Part shown: piece after piece, positions 18,400-27,125 of the stretch | Layout of the letters: each line of letters opens with the position of its first letter | How positions within the stretch are numbered: position 1 is the first letter of the stretch | Assembly: GCF_026965535.1 (NCBI RefSeq) | Contig: NZ_CP114039.1 | Coordinates: 2,666,001-2,730,000, forward strand | Reading direction: 5' to 3' | Origin: Corallococcus sp. NCRR | GTDB taxonomy: Bacteria; Myxococcota; Myxococcia; Myxococcales; Myxococcaceae | Length of the DNA: 64,000 bases | The notes under the pieces: model-generated | Seen by the model: only the letters and a program-made list of their open reading frames with translations | Told to the model about the DNA's origin: nothing | The model's database searches: none | Translations under genes and position numbers: made by a program

Positions 18400-20022
18400 A
18401 TGATCCGTCTCGACAACATCGGCAAGCAACACGGTCAGCAGATCCTCTTCATCGAGGCGTCGGCCGCGCTCCACAAGGGCGAAAAGGTGGGCCTGGTGGG
18501 CCCGAACGGAGCGGGCAAGACGACGCTGTTCCGGATGATGACCGGCCAGGAGTACCCGGATGAGGGACAGGTCTCCATCGACCGCGGCGTCACCATTGGC
18601 TACTTCAGCCAGGACGTCGGTGAGATGAACGGCCGCAGCGCGGTGACCGAGGTCATGGACGGCGCGGGCCCGGTGAGCAAGGTCGCGGCGGAGATGAAGG
18701 ACCTGGAAGCCGCCATGGGGGACCCGGACCAGGCGGACAACATGGAGAAGCTCGTCGAGCGCTACGGCGTCGCGCAGGGCCGCTTCGAGGAACTGGGCGG
18801 CTACGCGCTGGAGGGCCGCGCGCGCGAAATCCTCGCGGGCCTGGGCTTCAGCGAAGAGATGATGGACGGCGACGTGGGCAAGCTGTCCGGCGGTTGGAAG
18901 ATGCGCGTGGCCCTGGCCCGTATCCTCCTGATGCGGCCGGACGCCATGTTCCTGGACGAGCCCTCCAACCACCTGGATATCGAGTCACTCATCTGGCTGG
19001 AGAGCTTCCTCAAGGGGTACGAGGGCGCCCTGCTGATGACGTCGCACGATCGCGAGTTCATGAACCGCATCGTGACGAAGGTGGTCGAAATCGACGGCGG
19101 TTCGCTGACGACGTACTCGGGCAACTACGACTTCTACGAGGGCCAGCGCGCGCAGAACGAGGCGCAGCAGCAGGCGCAGTACGAGCGCCAGCAGGCGATG
19201 CTCGCGAAGGAGATCAAGTTCATCGAGCGGTTCAAGGCCCGCGCGTCGCATGCGGCGCAGGTGCAGAGCCGGGTGAAGAAGCTGGAGAAGATCGAGAAGG
19301 TGGAGCCGCCGAAGCGCCGCTCCACGGTGCTCTTCGAGTTCCAGCCTCCGCCGCGTTCAGGTGACGACGTGGTGAACCTGAAGAGCGTGAGCAAGGGCTA
19401 CGGCAAGCGGACCATCTACGACGGCCTGGACTTCCTGGTGCGCCGCGCGGAGCGCTGGTGCGTGATGGGCGTGAACGGCGCGGGCAAGTCCACGTTGCTG
19501 AAGCTGGTGACGGGGACGACGCAGCCGGACGAGGGCTCGGTGGCGCTGGGTGGCAGCGTGAAGATGGGTTACTTCGCGCAGCACGCGATGGACCTGCTGG
19601 ACGGAGAGAAGACGGTCTTCGAGCAGCTGTCGGACGCGTTCCCGAGGGCGGGGCAGGGCTCGCTGAGGGCGCTGGCGGGCTGCTTCGGCTTCAGCGGCGA
19701 CGAGGTGGAGAAGAAGTGCCGGGTGCTGTCGGGAGGAGAGAAGGCGCGTCTGGTGATGGCGCAGATGCTCTACGACCCGCCGAACTTCCTGGTGCTGGAC
19801 GAGCCCACGAACCACCTGGACATGGGCACGAAGGAGATGCTGATCACGGCGCTGTCGCGCTACGAGGGCACGATGCTGTTCGTGTCCCACGACCGGCACT
19901 TCCTGGCAGCGCTCTCCAACCGCGTGCTGGAGCTGACGCCGGACGGCATCCACAAGTACGGCGGCGGCTACACCGAGTACGTCGCGCGCACCGGCCAGGA
20001 AGCCCCGGGCCTGCGCAGCTGA
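18400..20022 (+). CDS. ABC-F family ATPase
   Basis: This 540-residue soluble protein has two ABC ATPase domains and no membrane segments, as in ABC-F ribosome-acting factors (EttA, YbiT, YheS group). The first domain has Walker A GPNGAGKTT (about 33-41), signature LSGGWKMR and FLDEPSNHLD. A charged linker helix (ERFKARASHAAQVQSRVKKL) forms the P-site tRNA interaction motif region. The second domain has GVNGAGKSTLLK, LSGGEKARLVMAQML and LDEPTNHLD. Subfamily cannot be fixed by eye. A role in rescuing or tuning stalled translation is inferred from the family. Confidence 0.9.
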   Translation: MIRLDNIGKQHGQQILFIEASAALHKGEKVGLVGPNGAGKTTLFRMMTGQEYPDEGQVSIDRGVTIGYFSQDVGEMNGRSAVTEVMDGAGPVSKVAAEMKDLEAAMGDPDQADNMEKLVERYGVAQGRFEELGGYALEGRAREILAGLGFSEEMMDGDVGKLSGGWKMRVALARILLMRPDAMFLDEPSNHLDIESLIWLESFLKGYEGALLMTSHDREFMNRIVTKVVEIDGGSLTTYSGNYDFYEGQRAQNEAQQQAQYERQQAMLAKEIKFIERFKARASHAAQVQSRVKKLEKIEKVEPPKRRSTVLFEFQPPPRSGDDVVNLKSVSKGYGKRTIYDGLDFLVRRAERWCVMGVNGAGKSTLLKLVTGTTQPDEGSVALGGSVKMGYFAQHAMDLLDGEKTVFEQLSDAFPRAGQGSLRALAGCFGFSGDEVEKKCRVLSGGEKARLVMAQMLYDPPNFLVLDEPTNHLDMGTKEMLITALSRYEGTMLFVSHDRHFLAALSNRVLELTPDGIHKYGGGYTEYVARTGQEAPGLRS

Positions 20023-20098
20023 GATGTACCGGACGCCCAGGGCGTAGAGACGCTCTGGGCGACCCCGCTGGGCCAACTGTCCGTTCTTCGCGTACCGC

Positions 20099-20347
20099 GT
20101 GTCATTTCAGGACGTGGTGGAGAACTCCGGTCACCGGACGGTGCGGGTCATCCTGGATGAAGGCTTCCAGCCCAAGCTGCTCTCCATCGACGTGCCCCCG
20201 CAGGTCCGGCTCGAAGAGGTGACGCGCTTCCTCATTGAGCAGGATGTCCAGTGGGAGCACGCGGACCCGACCTGCGCCGACCTGCATCCGAACGAGAAGT
20301 GTGCTGAGCGCCAGGATCAGCGCGCTCGTTTGCAGGCGCAGGCGTGA
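20099..20347 (+). CDS. Small hypothetical protein
   Basis: This 82-residue protein has a GTG start and is not recognised. The first 60 residues look like a compact alpha/beta fold (TVRVILDEGFQPKLLSIDVP, then VRLEEVTRFLIEQDVQWEH), and the tail is charged. Codon third positions are GC-rich as expected for a real gene. It is tandem with the ABC-F gene, 76 bases downstream. A true gene is more likely than not. Confidence 0.5.
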   Translation: MSFQDVVENSGHRTVRVILDEGFQPKLLSIDVPPQVRLEEVTRFLIEQDVQWEHADPTCADLHPNEKCAERQDQRARLQAQA

Positions 20348-20476
20348 TGAAGCGCATCCGCTCCTTGAGGCTCAGCGCGAGCAGCACGCGTTCCCGGGGT
20401 GTCATCGCGGCCAGTCGCTCGAACTGAGCTCTCCGCGCCGCGTCCGCGCTCTTGCTGGGGCGCTGTCGGAGCTCAT
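20345..20476 (-). pseudogene. Frameshifted small gene fragment downstream of the aldehyde dehydrogenase
   Basis: A strong GGAGGGGAGG site precedes ATG 20476 directly after the dehydrogenase stop, but that frame ends after 24 codons. One frame over, the same DNA reads RRAQFERLAAMTPRERVLL and then ALSLKERM, a helical pattern that looks like a genuine small protein and uses typical codons. A single-base shift near 20450-20470 would join them. It overlaps the opposite-strand small gene at its far end. This could be decay, a sequencing error or coincidence. Confidence 0.3.
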
Positions 20477-20489
20477 CGTGCCTCCCCTC

Positions 20490-21929
20490 CTATTCGAACA
20501 GCTTGCTCGCGAGCCGGGCCAGGCGCTGGGCCTTGCCTCGGTAGGGCGGGAAGAAGAGGTTCGTGAAGGCCGTGCGGCCCTGCCGCACCACCGCGCGCTC
20601 GTGGCTGAAGGCCTTGAAGCCCGCTTCACCGTGGTACGCGCCCAGGCCGCTCTGTCCCACACCGCCAAACGGCAGATGCGGGTTCACGTTGTGCAACACC
20701 ACGTTGTTCACCACCGTGCCGCCCGCGCTCGTCTCCTTCAGCAGGCGCTCCACCGTGGCCTCTTCGTGGCTGAAGACATACATGGCCAGTGGCTTGCCCC
20801 CCGCGCGCACCTGCGTCACCACTTCATCCAGGGATTCGAAGCGCAGCACCGGCAAGAGCGGGCCGAAGATCTCCTCGTCCATCACCGCCGACTCCGGCGT
20901 CACGTCCGCCAGCACCGTCGGCGCGATGTAGCGCGTCTCCGCGTGCACGCCGCCTCCCGCCACCACCCGCGCGCCTCCCGCCACGGATTCATCCAGCAGC
21001 CGGCACACGCGCTTGTACGCGCCGTCATCCACCATCCGGCAGAAATCCGGCGTCGCGCGCCGCGCCTCCTCCGTCTTCCCGTAGAAGCGCTCCAGCGCGG
21101 ACTTCATCCCCGTCAGCAGCGCCTCCTCCTTCGATGCGTGCACCCAGACATGGTCCGGCGCGATGCACGTCTGGCCTGCATTGAGGAACTTGCCCCAGAC
21201 AATCCGCTCCGCCGCCGCGTCCACGTCCGCGGACGCATCCACGATGACCGGCGACTTGCCGCCCAGCTCCAGCGTCACCCCCGCCAGGTGCCTCGCCGCC
21301 GCCTCCATCACCCTGCGCCCCACGCGCGGCCCGCCCGTGAAGAAGAAGTGGTCGAACGGCAGCCGCAGCAGCGCCTCGCCCACGTCCGCGCCGCCCTCCA
21401 CCAGCGCCACCTCATCCTGCGGAAACACGTCCCGCAGCAGCTGCGCCAGGAAGCGCGCCGTGCCGGGCGTCTTCTCGCTGGGCTTGCACAGGACGGCGTT
21501 GCCCGCCGCCACCGCCGCCACCAGCGGCGACACCAGCAGGTGGAACGGGTAGTTCCACGGCGCCAGGATGAGCACCACGCCCTTGGGCTCCGGGTGCACC
21601 TCGCTCTTCGTGCCCGTGAGCAAGAGCGGCGCGCCCACCTTGCGCGGCTTCATCCACGCCTTCAGGTGCTTCTGCACGTGCGCCAGCTCCAGCAGCACCG
21701 GCAGGATCTCCGTCGCCTCCACCTCCGCGGGCGGCTTGCGGAAGTCCTCGTGCAGCGCGTCCGCCAGCTCCTCACGCCGCTCCAGCAGCAGCGCCTTGAG
21801 CTTCTCCAGCCGCGCGAGGCGCTCCTTCGGCCCTGTCTTCGCCAGCTCCCAGCGGCGCGCCTGGAGGCGGTCGAACACCGCCTGCAGGTCTCCCGGGACC
21901 AGGGCCTCCTCCACTGACACCACGCGCAT
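20490..21929 (-). CDS. Aldehyde dehydrogenase, ALDH3/coniferyl-aldehyde type (copy 1)
   Basis: This 479-residue enzyme oxidises hydrophobic or fatty aldehydes to acids. It shows LAPWNYPFHLLVSPL, the FFTGGPRVGR cofactor turn, the catalytic glutamate in LELGGKSPVIV (about residue 210), the nucleophile in NAGQTCIAPDH (about 244) and PFGGVGQSGLGAYHG near the C terminus. The latter run is typical of the ALDH3 group, which lacks the long N-terminal arm. It lies 27 bases after a paralogous gene and is the last gene of a tetR-ALDH-ALDH operon. Confidence 0.88.
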   Translation of the reverse strand: MRVVSVEEALVPGDLQAVFDRLQARRWELAKTGPKERLARLEKLKALLLERREELADALHEDFRKPPAEVEATEILPVLLELAHVQKHLKAWMKPRKVGAPLLLTGTKSEVHPEPKGVVLILAPWNYPFHLLVSPLVAAVAAGNAVLCKPSEKTPGTARFLAQLLRDVFPQDEVALVEGGADVGEALLRLPFDHFFFTGGPRVGRRVMEAAARHLAGVTLELGGKSPVIVDASADVDAAAERIVWGKFLNAGQTCIAPDHVWVHASKEEALLTGMKSALERFYGKTEEARRATPDFCRMVDDGAYKRVCRLLDESVAGGARVVAGGGVHAETRYIAPTVLADVTPESAVMDEEIFGPLLPVLRFESLDEVVTQVRAGGKPLAMYVFSHEEATVERLLKETSAGGTVVNNVVLHNVNPHLPFGGVGQSGLGAYHGEAGFKAFSHERAVVRQGRTAFTNLFFPPYRGKAQRLARLASKLFE

Positions 21930-21956
21930 GCCGGTTCCTCTCTCCCGCCCCGGGAC

Positions 21957-23408
21957 CTACTCCAGCATCCGGGTCGCCTTGGAAGCCCATTCCTGGGTCT
22001 TTCCCCGATACGGCGGGAAGAACACCGCGGCCAGCGACTTCATCCACTGAACCATCACGGCCCGCTCATGGCTGAACGTCTTGAAGCCGTAGTGCCCGTG
22101 GTAGTTCCCCAACCCGCTCATCCCCACCCCGCCAAACGGCAGGTTCGGGTTCGCCACGTGGATGAGCACGTTGTTCACCACCACCCCGCCGGACGTCGTG
22201 TGCTGGAGCACCTCCTCCACCATCTTGGAGTCCTGCGAGAACACGTACAGCGCCAGCGGCTTCCCGCCTTCGTTGATGTGCGCGTAGACCTCCTCGCGCC
22301 GCTCGTACGTCAGCACCGGCAACACCGGCCCGAAGATTTCCGCCTCCATGATGGGCATCCGCGTCGTCACCCCGGACAACACCGTGGGGGCCACGTACCG
22401 TGACGGCGCGTCCGCCGTGCCGCCCGCCTCCACCTTCGCTCCCGCTGCGACCGTGCGGTCGAGCACCTCCTTGAGCCGCCTCCAGGCCGCCGGGTCCACC
22501 ACCCGGGCGAAGTCCGGGCTCGCCTGACGCTCGGCCTCCGTCGCGCCGTAGAAGCGCGTCAGCACCGCCTTGAACGCCTCCAGGAACGCCTGCTGCTTCG
22601 ACGCCGGCACGTAGATGTAGTCCGGCGCCACGCACGTCTGGCCCGCGTTGACGAACTTGCCCCACGCCAGCGCCTCCGCCGCCGCCTTCAGGTTCGCCGA
22701 TTCGTCGATGATGACCGGCGACTTGCCGCCCAGCTCCAGCGTCACGCTGGACAGGAACTTCGTCGCCGCCGCCATCACCTTGCGGCCGATGTTCGGGTTG
22801 CCCGTGAAGAAGAAGTGGTCGAACGGGTGCTGGAGCAGCGCCTCCGCCACCTCCGCGCCACCCTCGAACACCGCGACCTCGTTCTCCGGGTACACGTCCC
22901 GCACCAGCTTCGCCAGGAAGCGCGACGTGTGCGGCGTCTTCTCACTGGGCTTGAGCATCACCGCGTTGCCCGCGGCGATGGCCGCGATGAGCGGCGCCGC
23001 CAGCAGTTGGAACGGGTAGTTCCACGGCGAGAGGATGACCACCACGCCCTTCGCCTCGAAGCGCACGTGGCTGGACGCGCCCTTGAGCGTCAGCGGCGTC
23101 GCCACCCGCTTGGGCTTCATCCACGACTTCAGGTGCTTCACCGTGTGGTTCAGCTCCTCCAGCGTCGGGTGGATCTCCGTCAGCTCCACCTCCATCGCCG
23201 GCTTGCGGAAGTCCTGGTGGACGGCCTCCGCCAACTGCTCGCGCCGCGCGATGATGGCCTCGCGCAGCTTGCGCAGCCGGGCGATGCGCTCCGCCGCCGT
23301 GCTGCGCGACAGGTTCCAGCGGTTCGCGCGCTGCGACTCGAACACCGCGCGGATGCGGTCCACTTCAACCGAGGCCTGGGGAAGGAGGGACGCGACGGCT
23401 TCCAGCAT
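21957..23408 (-). CDS. Aldehyde dehydrogenase, ALDH3/coniferyl-aldehyde type (copy 2)
   Basis: This 483-residue paralogue of the downstream gene has the same landmarks: LSPWNYPFQLLAAPL, LELGGKSPVII, NAGQTCVAPDY and PFGGVGMSGLGNYHGH. The two products are alike along their whole length, so the pair arose by tandem duplication followed by moderate divergence. It lies 33 bases after the TetR-family gene and is very likely cotranscribed with it. Substrate ranges of the two copies probably differ (inference). Confidence 0.88.
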   Translation of the reverse strand: MLEAVASLLPQASVEVDRIRAVFESQRANRWNLSRSTAAERIARLRKLREAIIARREQLAEAVHQDFRKPAMEVELTEIHPTLEELNHTVKHLKSWMKPKRVATPLTLKGASSHVRFEAKGVVVILSPWNYPFQLLAAPLIAAIAAGNAVMLKPSEKTPHTSRFLAKLVRDVYPENEVAVFEGGAEVAEALLQHPFDHFFFTGNPNIGRKVMAAATKFLSSVTLELGGKSPVIIDESANLKAAAEALAWGKFVNAGQTCVAPDYIYVPASKQQAFLEAFKAVLTRFYGATEAERQASPDFARVVDPAAWRRLKEVLDRTVAAGAKVEAGGTADAPSRYVAPTVLSGVTTRMPIMEAEIFGPVLPVLTYERREEVYAHINEGGKPLALYVFSQDSKMVEEVLQHTTSGGVVVNNVLIHVANPNLPFGGVGMSGLGNYHGHYGFKTFSHERAVMVQWMKSLAAVFFPPYRGKTQEWASKATRMLE

Positions 23409-23441
23409 GACAGAGCTCCGTTTCAGGAAATGCGCAAAGGG

Positions 23442-24113
23442 TCAGCGGGCTTCGAGCCCGCGAAGGAGGGTGGTGATGGCCGCCGTCAGCTCGGCGGAGA
23501 AGTCCACGCGCAGGGGCGCCATGTGCGGCAGCGTCAGCACCTCGCGCGCCACGGGCGCGATGTCCGCCATCTGCCGCAGGCCCGTCATCAACGCGTGCAC
23601 GTGGCGGATGAGCTGGACCGCGGACTCCGGCGTGAGGAAGGACAGCCGCGCCTGGAGCAGCGCCGCCGTCGTCCCCATGGACACGAGCACGCGCTCCTTG
23701 AAGGCCTGCGCCTGCGCCACCGTGACGTTCTGCTCCAGCACCGTCTGCGCCAGCGCCAGGAGCCGCGTGAAGGTCTCTTCACCCTCCAGCGACCCGGCCA
23801 CCGTGCGCGCCAACTGGTGGCCCGTCCACGTGCCGCCTTCCGCCAGGAGCCCGTTCAGCTTCGCGAACCACGCGGTGAGCAGGTCGTCCAGGAGCGCCAG
23901 GAACAGCGCCTCCTTCGTCGGGAAGTAGAGGAACACCGTCCCCTTCGCCAGGCCCGTGCGCGCCGCGACGTCCGCCATCTTCACCTCGGCGAACGACGTG
24001 GCCTCGAACAGCGCCCGCGCCGCGTCCAGCAGCTCCCGCCGTCGCGCTTCCTTGTCCTCGTCCCGCCGCGCCCGCAGCGGCATGACCCGCTTCTCGGCCA
24101 GTGCTCCCACCAT
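23442..24113 (-). CDS. TetR/AcrR-family repressor of the aldehyde dehydrogenase operon
   Basis: This 223-residue regulator has an N-terminal helix-turn-helix (about 25-70: LLDAARALFEATSF, VKMADVAARTGLAKGTVFLYF, TKEALFLALL), followed by a helical ligand-binding domain. ATG 24113 is given. ATG 24083 (213 residues) fits the usual spacing before the DNA-binding domain equally well. The gene heads the ALDH pair on the same strand. A perfect 15-base palindrome lies just upstream, so autorepression relieved by an aldehyde or fatty ligand is likely. Confidence 0.87.
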   Translation of the reverse strand: MVGALAEKRVMPLRARRDEDKEARRRELLDAARALFEATSFAEVKMADVAARTGLAKGTVFLYFPTKEALFLALLDDLLTAWFAKLNGLLAEGGTWTGHQLARTVAGSLEGEETFTRLLALAQTVLEQNVTVAQAQAFKERVLVSMGTTAALLQARLSFLTPESAVQLIRHVHALMTGLRQMADIAPVAREVLTLPHMAPLRVDFSAELTAAITTLLRGLEAR

Positions 24114-24126
24114 GACCCGGAGTTAA

Positions 24127-24141
24127 ATGACCGCCGGTCAT
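24127..24141 (-). promoter_or_regulatory. TetR-family operator palindrome
   Basis: ATGACCGCCGGTCAT is a perfect 7-1-7 palindrome. On the minus strand it sits between a TTGACC -35-like hexamer (24149-24144) and a TTTAAC/TAACTC -10-like stretch near 24119-24128, the classic position for a repressor site. The TGACCG...CGGTCA core is common for AcrR-like regulators. Confidence 0.65.
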
Positions 24142-24236
24142 CGGGTCAAGCCAGTGCCTGGGTCTCCTTCCACCGCAAGACGTTCCCGAGGGGTAGGGGA
24201 TGGTGTCGTGTAATCCCATGTGCGACGCTGGGTGAC

Positions 24237-24866
24237 ATGATGAGGCCCATCGACGCGGAGCTGCTGTCGGGGAGCGCGCTGTACCAGGAGGTGGTGCTGC
24301 GCAAGCTGGCCCACGCGCGCGAGTCGGTGTGGATGGCCACCGCCAACGTGAAGGCCATGTACGTGGAGCGCTCGAAGGGGGCGTTCGTGCCGCTCCTGGA
24401 GGTGTTGGACGGGCTGGCCGCCCGGGGCGTGGCGCTGCGGCTGTTGCACGCGGAGCTGCCCAGCCGGCCGTTCCGGGCCGCGTTCGACGCCCGCTCCCGG
24501 CTGGTGAAGGGTGGGCTGGAACTGAAGGTGTGCCCGCGCGTCCACTTCAAGGCGGTGGTGGTGGACGGCGCCTGGGTCTACCTGGGGAGTGCCAACCTCA
24601 CCGGTGCGGGCCTGGGGGCCAAGGGCGACGATGTCCGCAACTTCGAGCTGGGTTTCGTGACGGAGGACTTCGACACCATCGACCGGACGACGGCCCTCTT
24701 CGAGGCCGTGTGGAGCGGCGCCGAGTGCCGGGGATGCCGGCTTCGCGCGGTGTGTCCTGACCCCATCTTGCCCTCCGGCGGCGGACAGGCGAAGAAACGG
24801 GGACGGGACGCGGTGCGTTTGGGGAAGTCCCGCCGGCTGCGACGTCCACGGGAGGACTCGACATGA
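24237..24866 (+). CDS. Phospholipase D-like protein with a single HKD motif
   Basis: This 209-residue protein has one PLD-type motif, HFKAVVVDGAWVYLGSAN (H-x-K-x4-D then GSAN, about residues 102-120). A single motif suggests a homodimer, as in Nuc/BfiL-type nucleases or phosphodiesterases. After the PLD fold comes a small Cys cluster (CRGCRLRAVC), possibly metal-binding, then an Arg/Lys-rich tail. A nucleic-acid substrate is therefore more likely than lipid. ATG 24237 is adjacent to a second ATG. It is divergent from the TetR-family gene. Confidence 0.8.
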   Translation: MMRPIDAELLSGSALYQEVVLRKLAHARESVWMATANVKAMYVERSKGAFVPLLEVLDGLAARGVALRLLHAELPSRPFRAAFDARSRLVKGGLELKVCPRVHFKAVVVDGAWVYLGSANLTGAGLGAKGDDVRNFELGFVTEDFDTIDRTTALFEAVWSGAECRGCRLRAVCPDPILPSGGGQAKKRGRDAVRLGKSRRLRRPREDST

Positions 24867-24912
24867 CGCTGCACTTCGCGCCGCGCGACGCGCCCTGGGG
24901 GACCAAAGCGGG

Positions 24913-26310
24913 GTGACGCCTCCAACCTCCAGCGCGTGGGACGACGCGAACGCGGATGTCCAGGCCCGCCGTCGGGTCCGGCGGCGCACGTATTGGTGGT
25001 GCGCTCTGCTCATCGCGCTGGGCTCGCTCATGCACCCGCTCATCCTGGGCGGCTTCCGCGCGGACTTCCTCGCGGCGCACTGGGTCTGGGCCGGGGCGTT
25101 CCTCGCACTGGGTGCCGCGGTCGGCGCGGGGTGGCTGCGTGCGCCCTTCAGCGGCATCGCGGCGGGCACCGTCAGCCTGACGGCGCTCACCGTGAGCATC
25201 CAGCTCACCGGAGGCCTGGAGAGCCCGCTGTTCCCCGCCTTCTACACGGTGCCCCTCCTGGTCGCCGTCTTCGTCCCGGGCCAGCGCCTGCCGGTGTGGT
25301 CCGCCATTGGTGGCACGCTGGTGGCGGTGGGGCTGATGACGTGGCTGTCGCATGTGCCCTGGCCGGTGTTCGTCAGCCAGTGCCTCAGCCTCGTCTTCGT
25401 GTTCGCGGTGTCCGCGCACGGCGCGGAGGCCTTCCGCAAGCTGCGCGCGGCCGAGCGTAACGCGCACCTGGAGCGCGTGGAGGCCCTGCGCCAACTGGCG
25501 GAGAGCGAGTCGCGCCGTGTGCGCGTGGAGCGCCAGCGCGCGGAGGTGGAGCGGTTGGTGGTGGTAGGGCAGCTGGCCGCGGGCGTGGCCCATGAGGTGA
25601 ACAACCCGCTCGCGTACGTGAAGTCGAACCTGCACTACCTCCAGGAGGAATGGGCGCGCGGCGCGCCCGAGGACCTGGAGGACATGCGGCGCGTGCTGGA
25701 CGAGACGCAGCAGGGCGTGCTGCGCATCCAGCAGATCGTCACCGACCTGCGCCTGTTCTCGCGCGAGGCCCCGGACGAGCTGGAGTCGTGTGACGTCGCG
25801 CAGGCGCTGGCAGAGGCGCAGCGGCTGGCCTCGGTGCGCCTGCGCAGCCTGGGCGTGGTGGACCGAGACGTCGCACAGGGGCTGTCCCCCGCGCGCGTCA
25901 CGGCCCGCCACCTGGTGCAGGTGCTGGTGAACCTGCTGCTCAACTCCGCGGACGCGCTGGAGGCCGCGCGCTCCAGCAAGCCCGCGCACGTGACGCTGCG
26001 CGCGCGCATGGAGGACGGCCGCGTGCGGGTGGAGGTGGAGGACAACGGGCCCGGCATCCCCGAGGCCGCGCTGCCGCGCCTCTTCGAGCCCTTCTTCACC
26101 ACGAAGCCGCCCGGCAAGGGCACCGGCCTGGGCCTGGCGCTCTGCCGCGACTACGTGGCGCGCGCGGGCGGCACCCTGGACGCGGAGAACCGCGCCGAAG
26201 GCGGTGCTCGCTTCATCCTCCGGCTGCCCGTCGCCGGTACCGCATCCCCCCCTGTGCACCGCGAAGCGCCAGCGCCCGTGGACGCGAACGCGGAGCCCGC
26301 GGCCGAGTAG
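24913..26310 (+). CDS. Membrane-bound sensor histidine kinase
   Basis: This 465-residue kinase has a GTG start. The N terminus has five or six membrane helices (about 28-165) with only short loops, so it senses a membrane or intramembrane signal. A coiled coil (about 170-215) leads to HisKA with His227 in AHEVNNPLAY, then HATPase_c (LLNSADAL, DNGPGIP, FEPFFTTKPPGKGTGLGLA). The C-terminal 30 residues are Pro/Ala-rich. No partner regulator is adjacent. Confidence 0.87.
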   Translation: MTPPTSSAWDDANADVQARRRVRRRTYWWCALLIALGSLMHPLILGGFRADFLAAHWVWAGAFLALGAAVGAGWLRAPFSGIAAGTVSLTALTVSIQLTGGLESPLFPAFYTVPLLVAVFVPGQRLPVWSAIGGTLVAVGLMTWLSHVPWPVFVSQCLSLVFVFAVSAHGAEAFRKLRAAERNAHLERVEALRQLAESESRRVRVERQRAEVERLVVVGQLAAGVAHEVNNPLAYVKSNLHYLQEEWARGAPEDLEDMRRVLDETQQGVLRIQQIVTDLRLFSREAPDELESCDVAQALAEAQRLASVRLRSLGVVDRDVAQGLSPARVTARHLVQVLVNLLLNSADALEAARSSKPAHVTLRARMEDGRVRVEVEDNGPGIPEAALPRLFEPFFTTKPPGKGTGLGLALCRDYVARAGGTLDAENRAEGGARFILRLPVAGTASPPVHREAPAPVDANAEPAAE

Positions 26311-26325
26311 CCCCTTTTCAGTGCT

Positions 26326-26700
26326 TCATCGCTCCAGCGCGTGCGCCACCTGACCCAACAGGCGCAGGCGCGGAGAGTCCAGCTTGCGCACGGTGCGCAT
26401 CAGGCGCCGCACCTCCGGACGCTCGCGGTACTCCGGCGGATCCTCCGCGAGCTGCGGCGCGCCGTCCTCCGTCACCGCCGCCGTCGCGCTCAACCCGAGC
26501 AGCACATCCGAGGAGCAGCTGAGCACGAGGCACAGCTTCCGCAACGTCCGCACGCTGGGCAGCATGTGCCCGCGCTCCAAACGGCCGTACACCTCGGTGG
26601 CGATGCCGACGCGCTCGGCGACATCGGCCTGCGTCAGCTCCAGCCGCTGCCGGGCCACTCGCACCGCGTTTCCAATGAGGGTTGCCAGTCGCTGTTCCAT
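26326..26700 (-). CDS. XRE-family transcriptional regulator
   Basis: This 124-residue protein has an N-terminal Cro/C1-type helix-turn-helix (about 10-65: RQRLELTQADVAERVGIATE then RLERGHMLPSVRTLRKLCL). A Pro/Glu-rich linker follows, then a short C-terminal helix. ATG 26700 is chosen because the longer in-frame extension has no helix-turn-helix similarity. It converges with the histidine kinase gene. A 9-base inverted repeat lies in its upstream region. Confidence 0.82.
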   Translation of the reverse strand: MEQRLATLIGNAVRVARQRLELTQADVAERVGIATEVYGRLERGHMLPSVRTLRKLCLVLSCSSDVLLGLSATAAVTEDGAPQLAEDPPEYRERPEVRRLMRTVRKLDSPRLRLLGQVAHALER

Positions 26701-26727
26701 GGCGTGCAAAACCTGTCGAAAGAGGAG

Positions 26728-26769
26728 CTTCTCCCCCCGCTTTTCAGACGGAGAGGTACCGGGGAGAAG
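26728..26769 (-). promoter_or_regulatory. Inverted repeat upstream of the XRE gene
   Basis: CTTCTCCCC (26728-26736) and GGGGAGAAG (26761-26769) are perfect inverted copies 24 bases apart, 28 bases before the XRE start codon. It could be an operator or leader hairpin. Only the symmetry is observed. Confidence 0.35.
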
Positions 26770-27066
26770 TCGCTGCCTTGCGTGACCTCGTGAGACACAG
26801 ATTACGAGTGGGGTCTGACATCCCCGGGCGTGCGGACAGGGCCCGCAAACCCTCGACAATCCGCCGTTTCCGCCGTTCCGGCGCGCGCGTTTGGCAAGGC
26901 TTCCCGGGTGTTTTTTCTTCGCGCGTCACGCGCGCCGAACCGGGGTGGTAGGCGCGCGCGCTCGCGCCCCTCCCACGACGTCACGGGAAGGGCTTGAGAG
27001 GTCGCCCGACGTGCCAGGTTGCTTCGTGCGATTCGCGACGGCTTCCAAGGGTCCGGGGAGACCGCG

Positions 27067-27093
27067 CGCTTCCGGCGGGACATGCCGGAAGCG
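27067..27093 (-). terminator. Stem-loop terminator of the nitronate monooxygenase gene
   Basis: CGCTTCCGGC and GCCGGAAGCG form a perfect 10-bp stem with a 7-base loop, about 33 bases past the stop codon. No T-run follows. Confidence 0.55.
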
Positions 27094-27125
27094 GGGCTCG
27101 ACACCCGGGTTGCTTCCGTGCGGCT

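Larger units (their letters stand above)
26701..27125. other. 425-base intergenic region between the XRE and nitronate monooxygenase genes
   Basis: No gene is seen here. It holds an inverted repeat near the XRE start (26728-26769), a CGCGCG-TCA-CGCGCG hairpin at 26920-26934 preceded by six T residues, and a strong stem-loop after the monooxygenase gene (27067-27093). Confidence 0.5.

Noticed and set aside
22815-24236. Upstream extension of the PLD-like gene through the ALDH and TetR genes
   Set aside because: It is antisense to two well-supported genes. The PLD-like protein starts at ATG 24237.
26920-26934. Intrinsic terminator (CGCGCG hairpin next to a T-run)
   Set aside because: The T-run lies before the hairpin on the plus strand rather than after it, so it does not fit a terminator in either useful direction.
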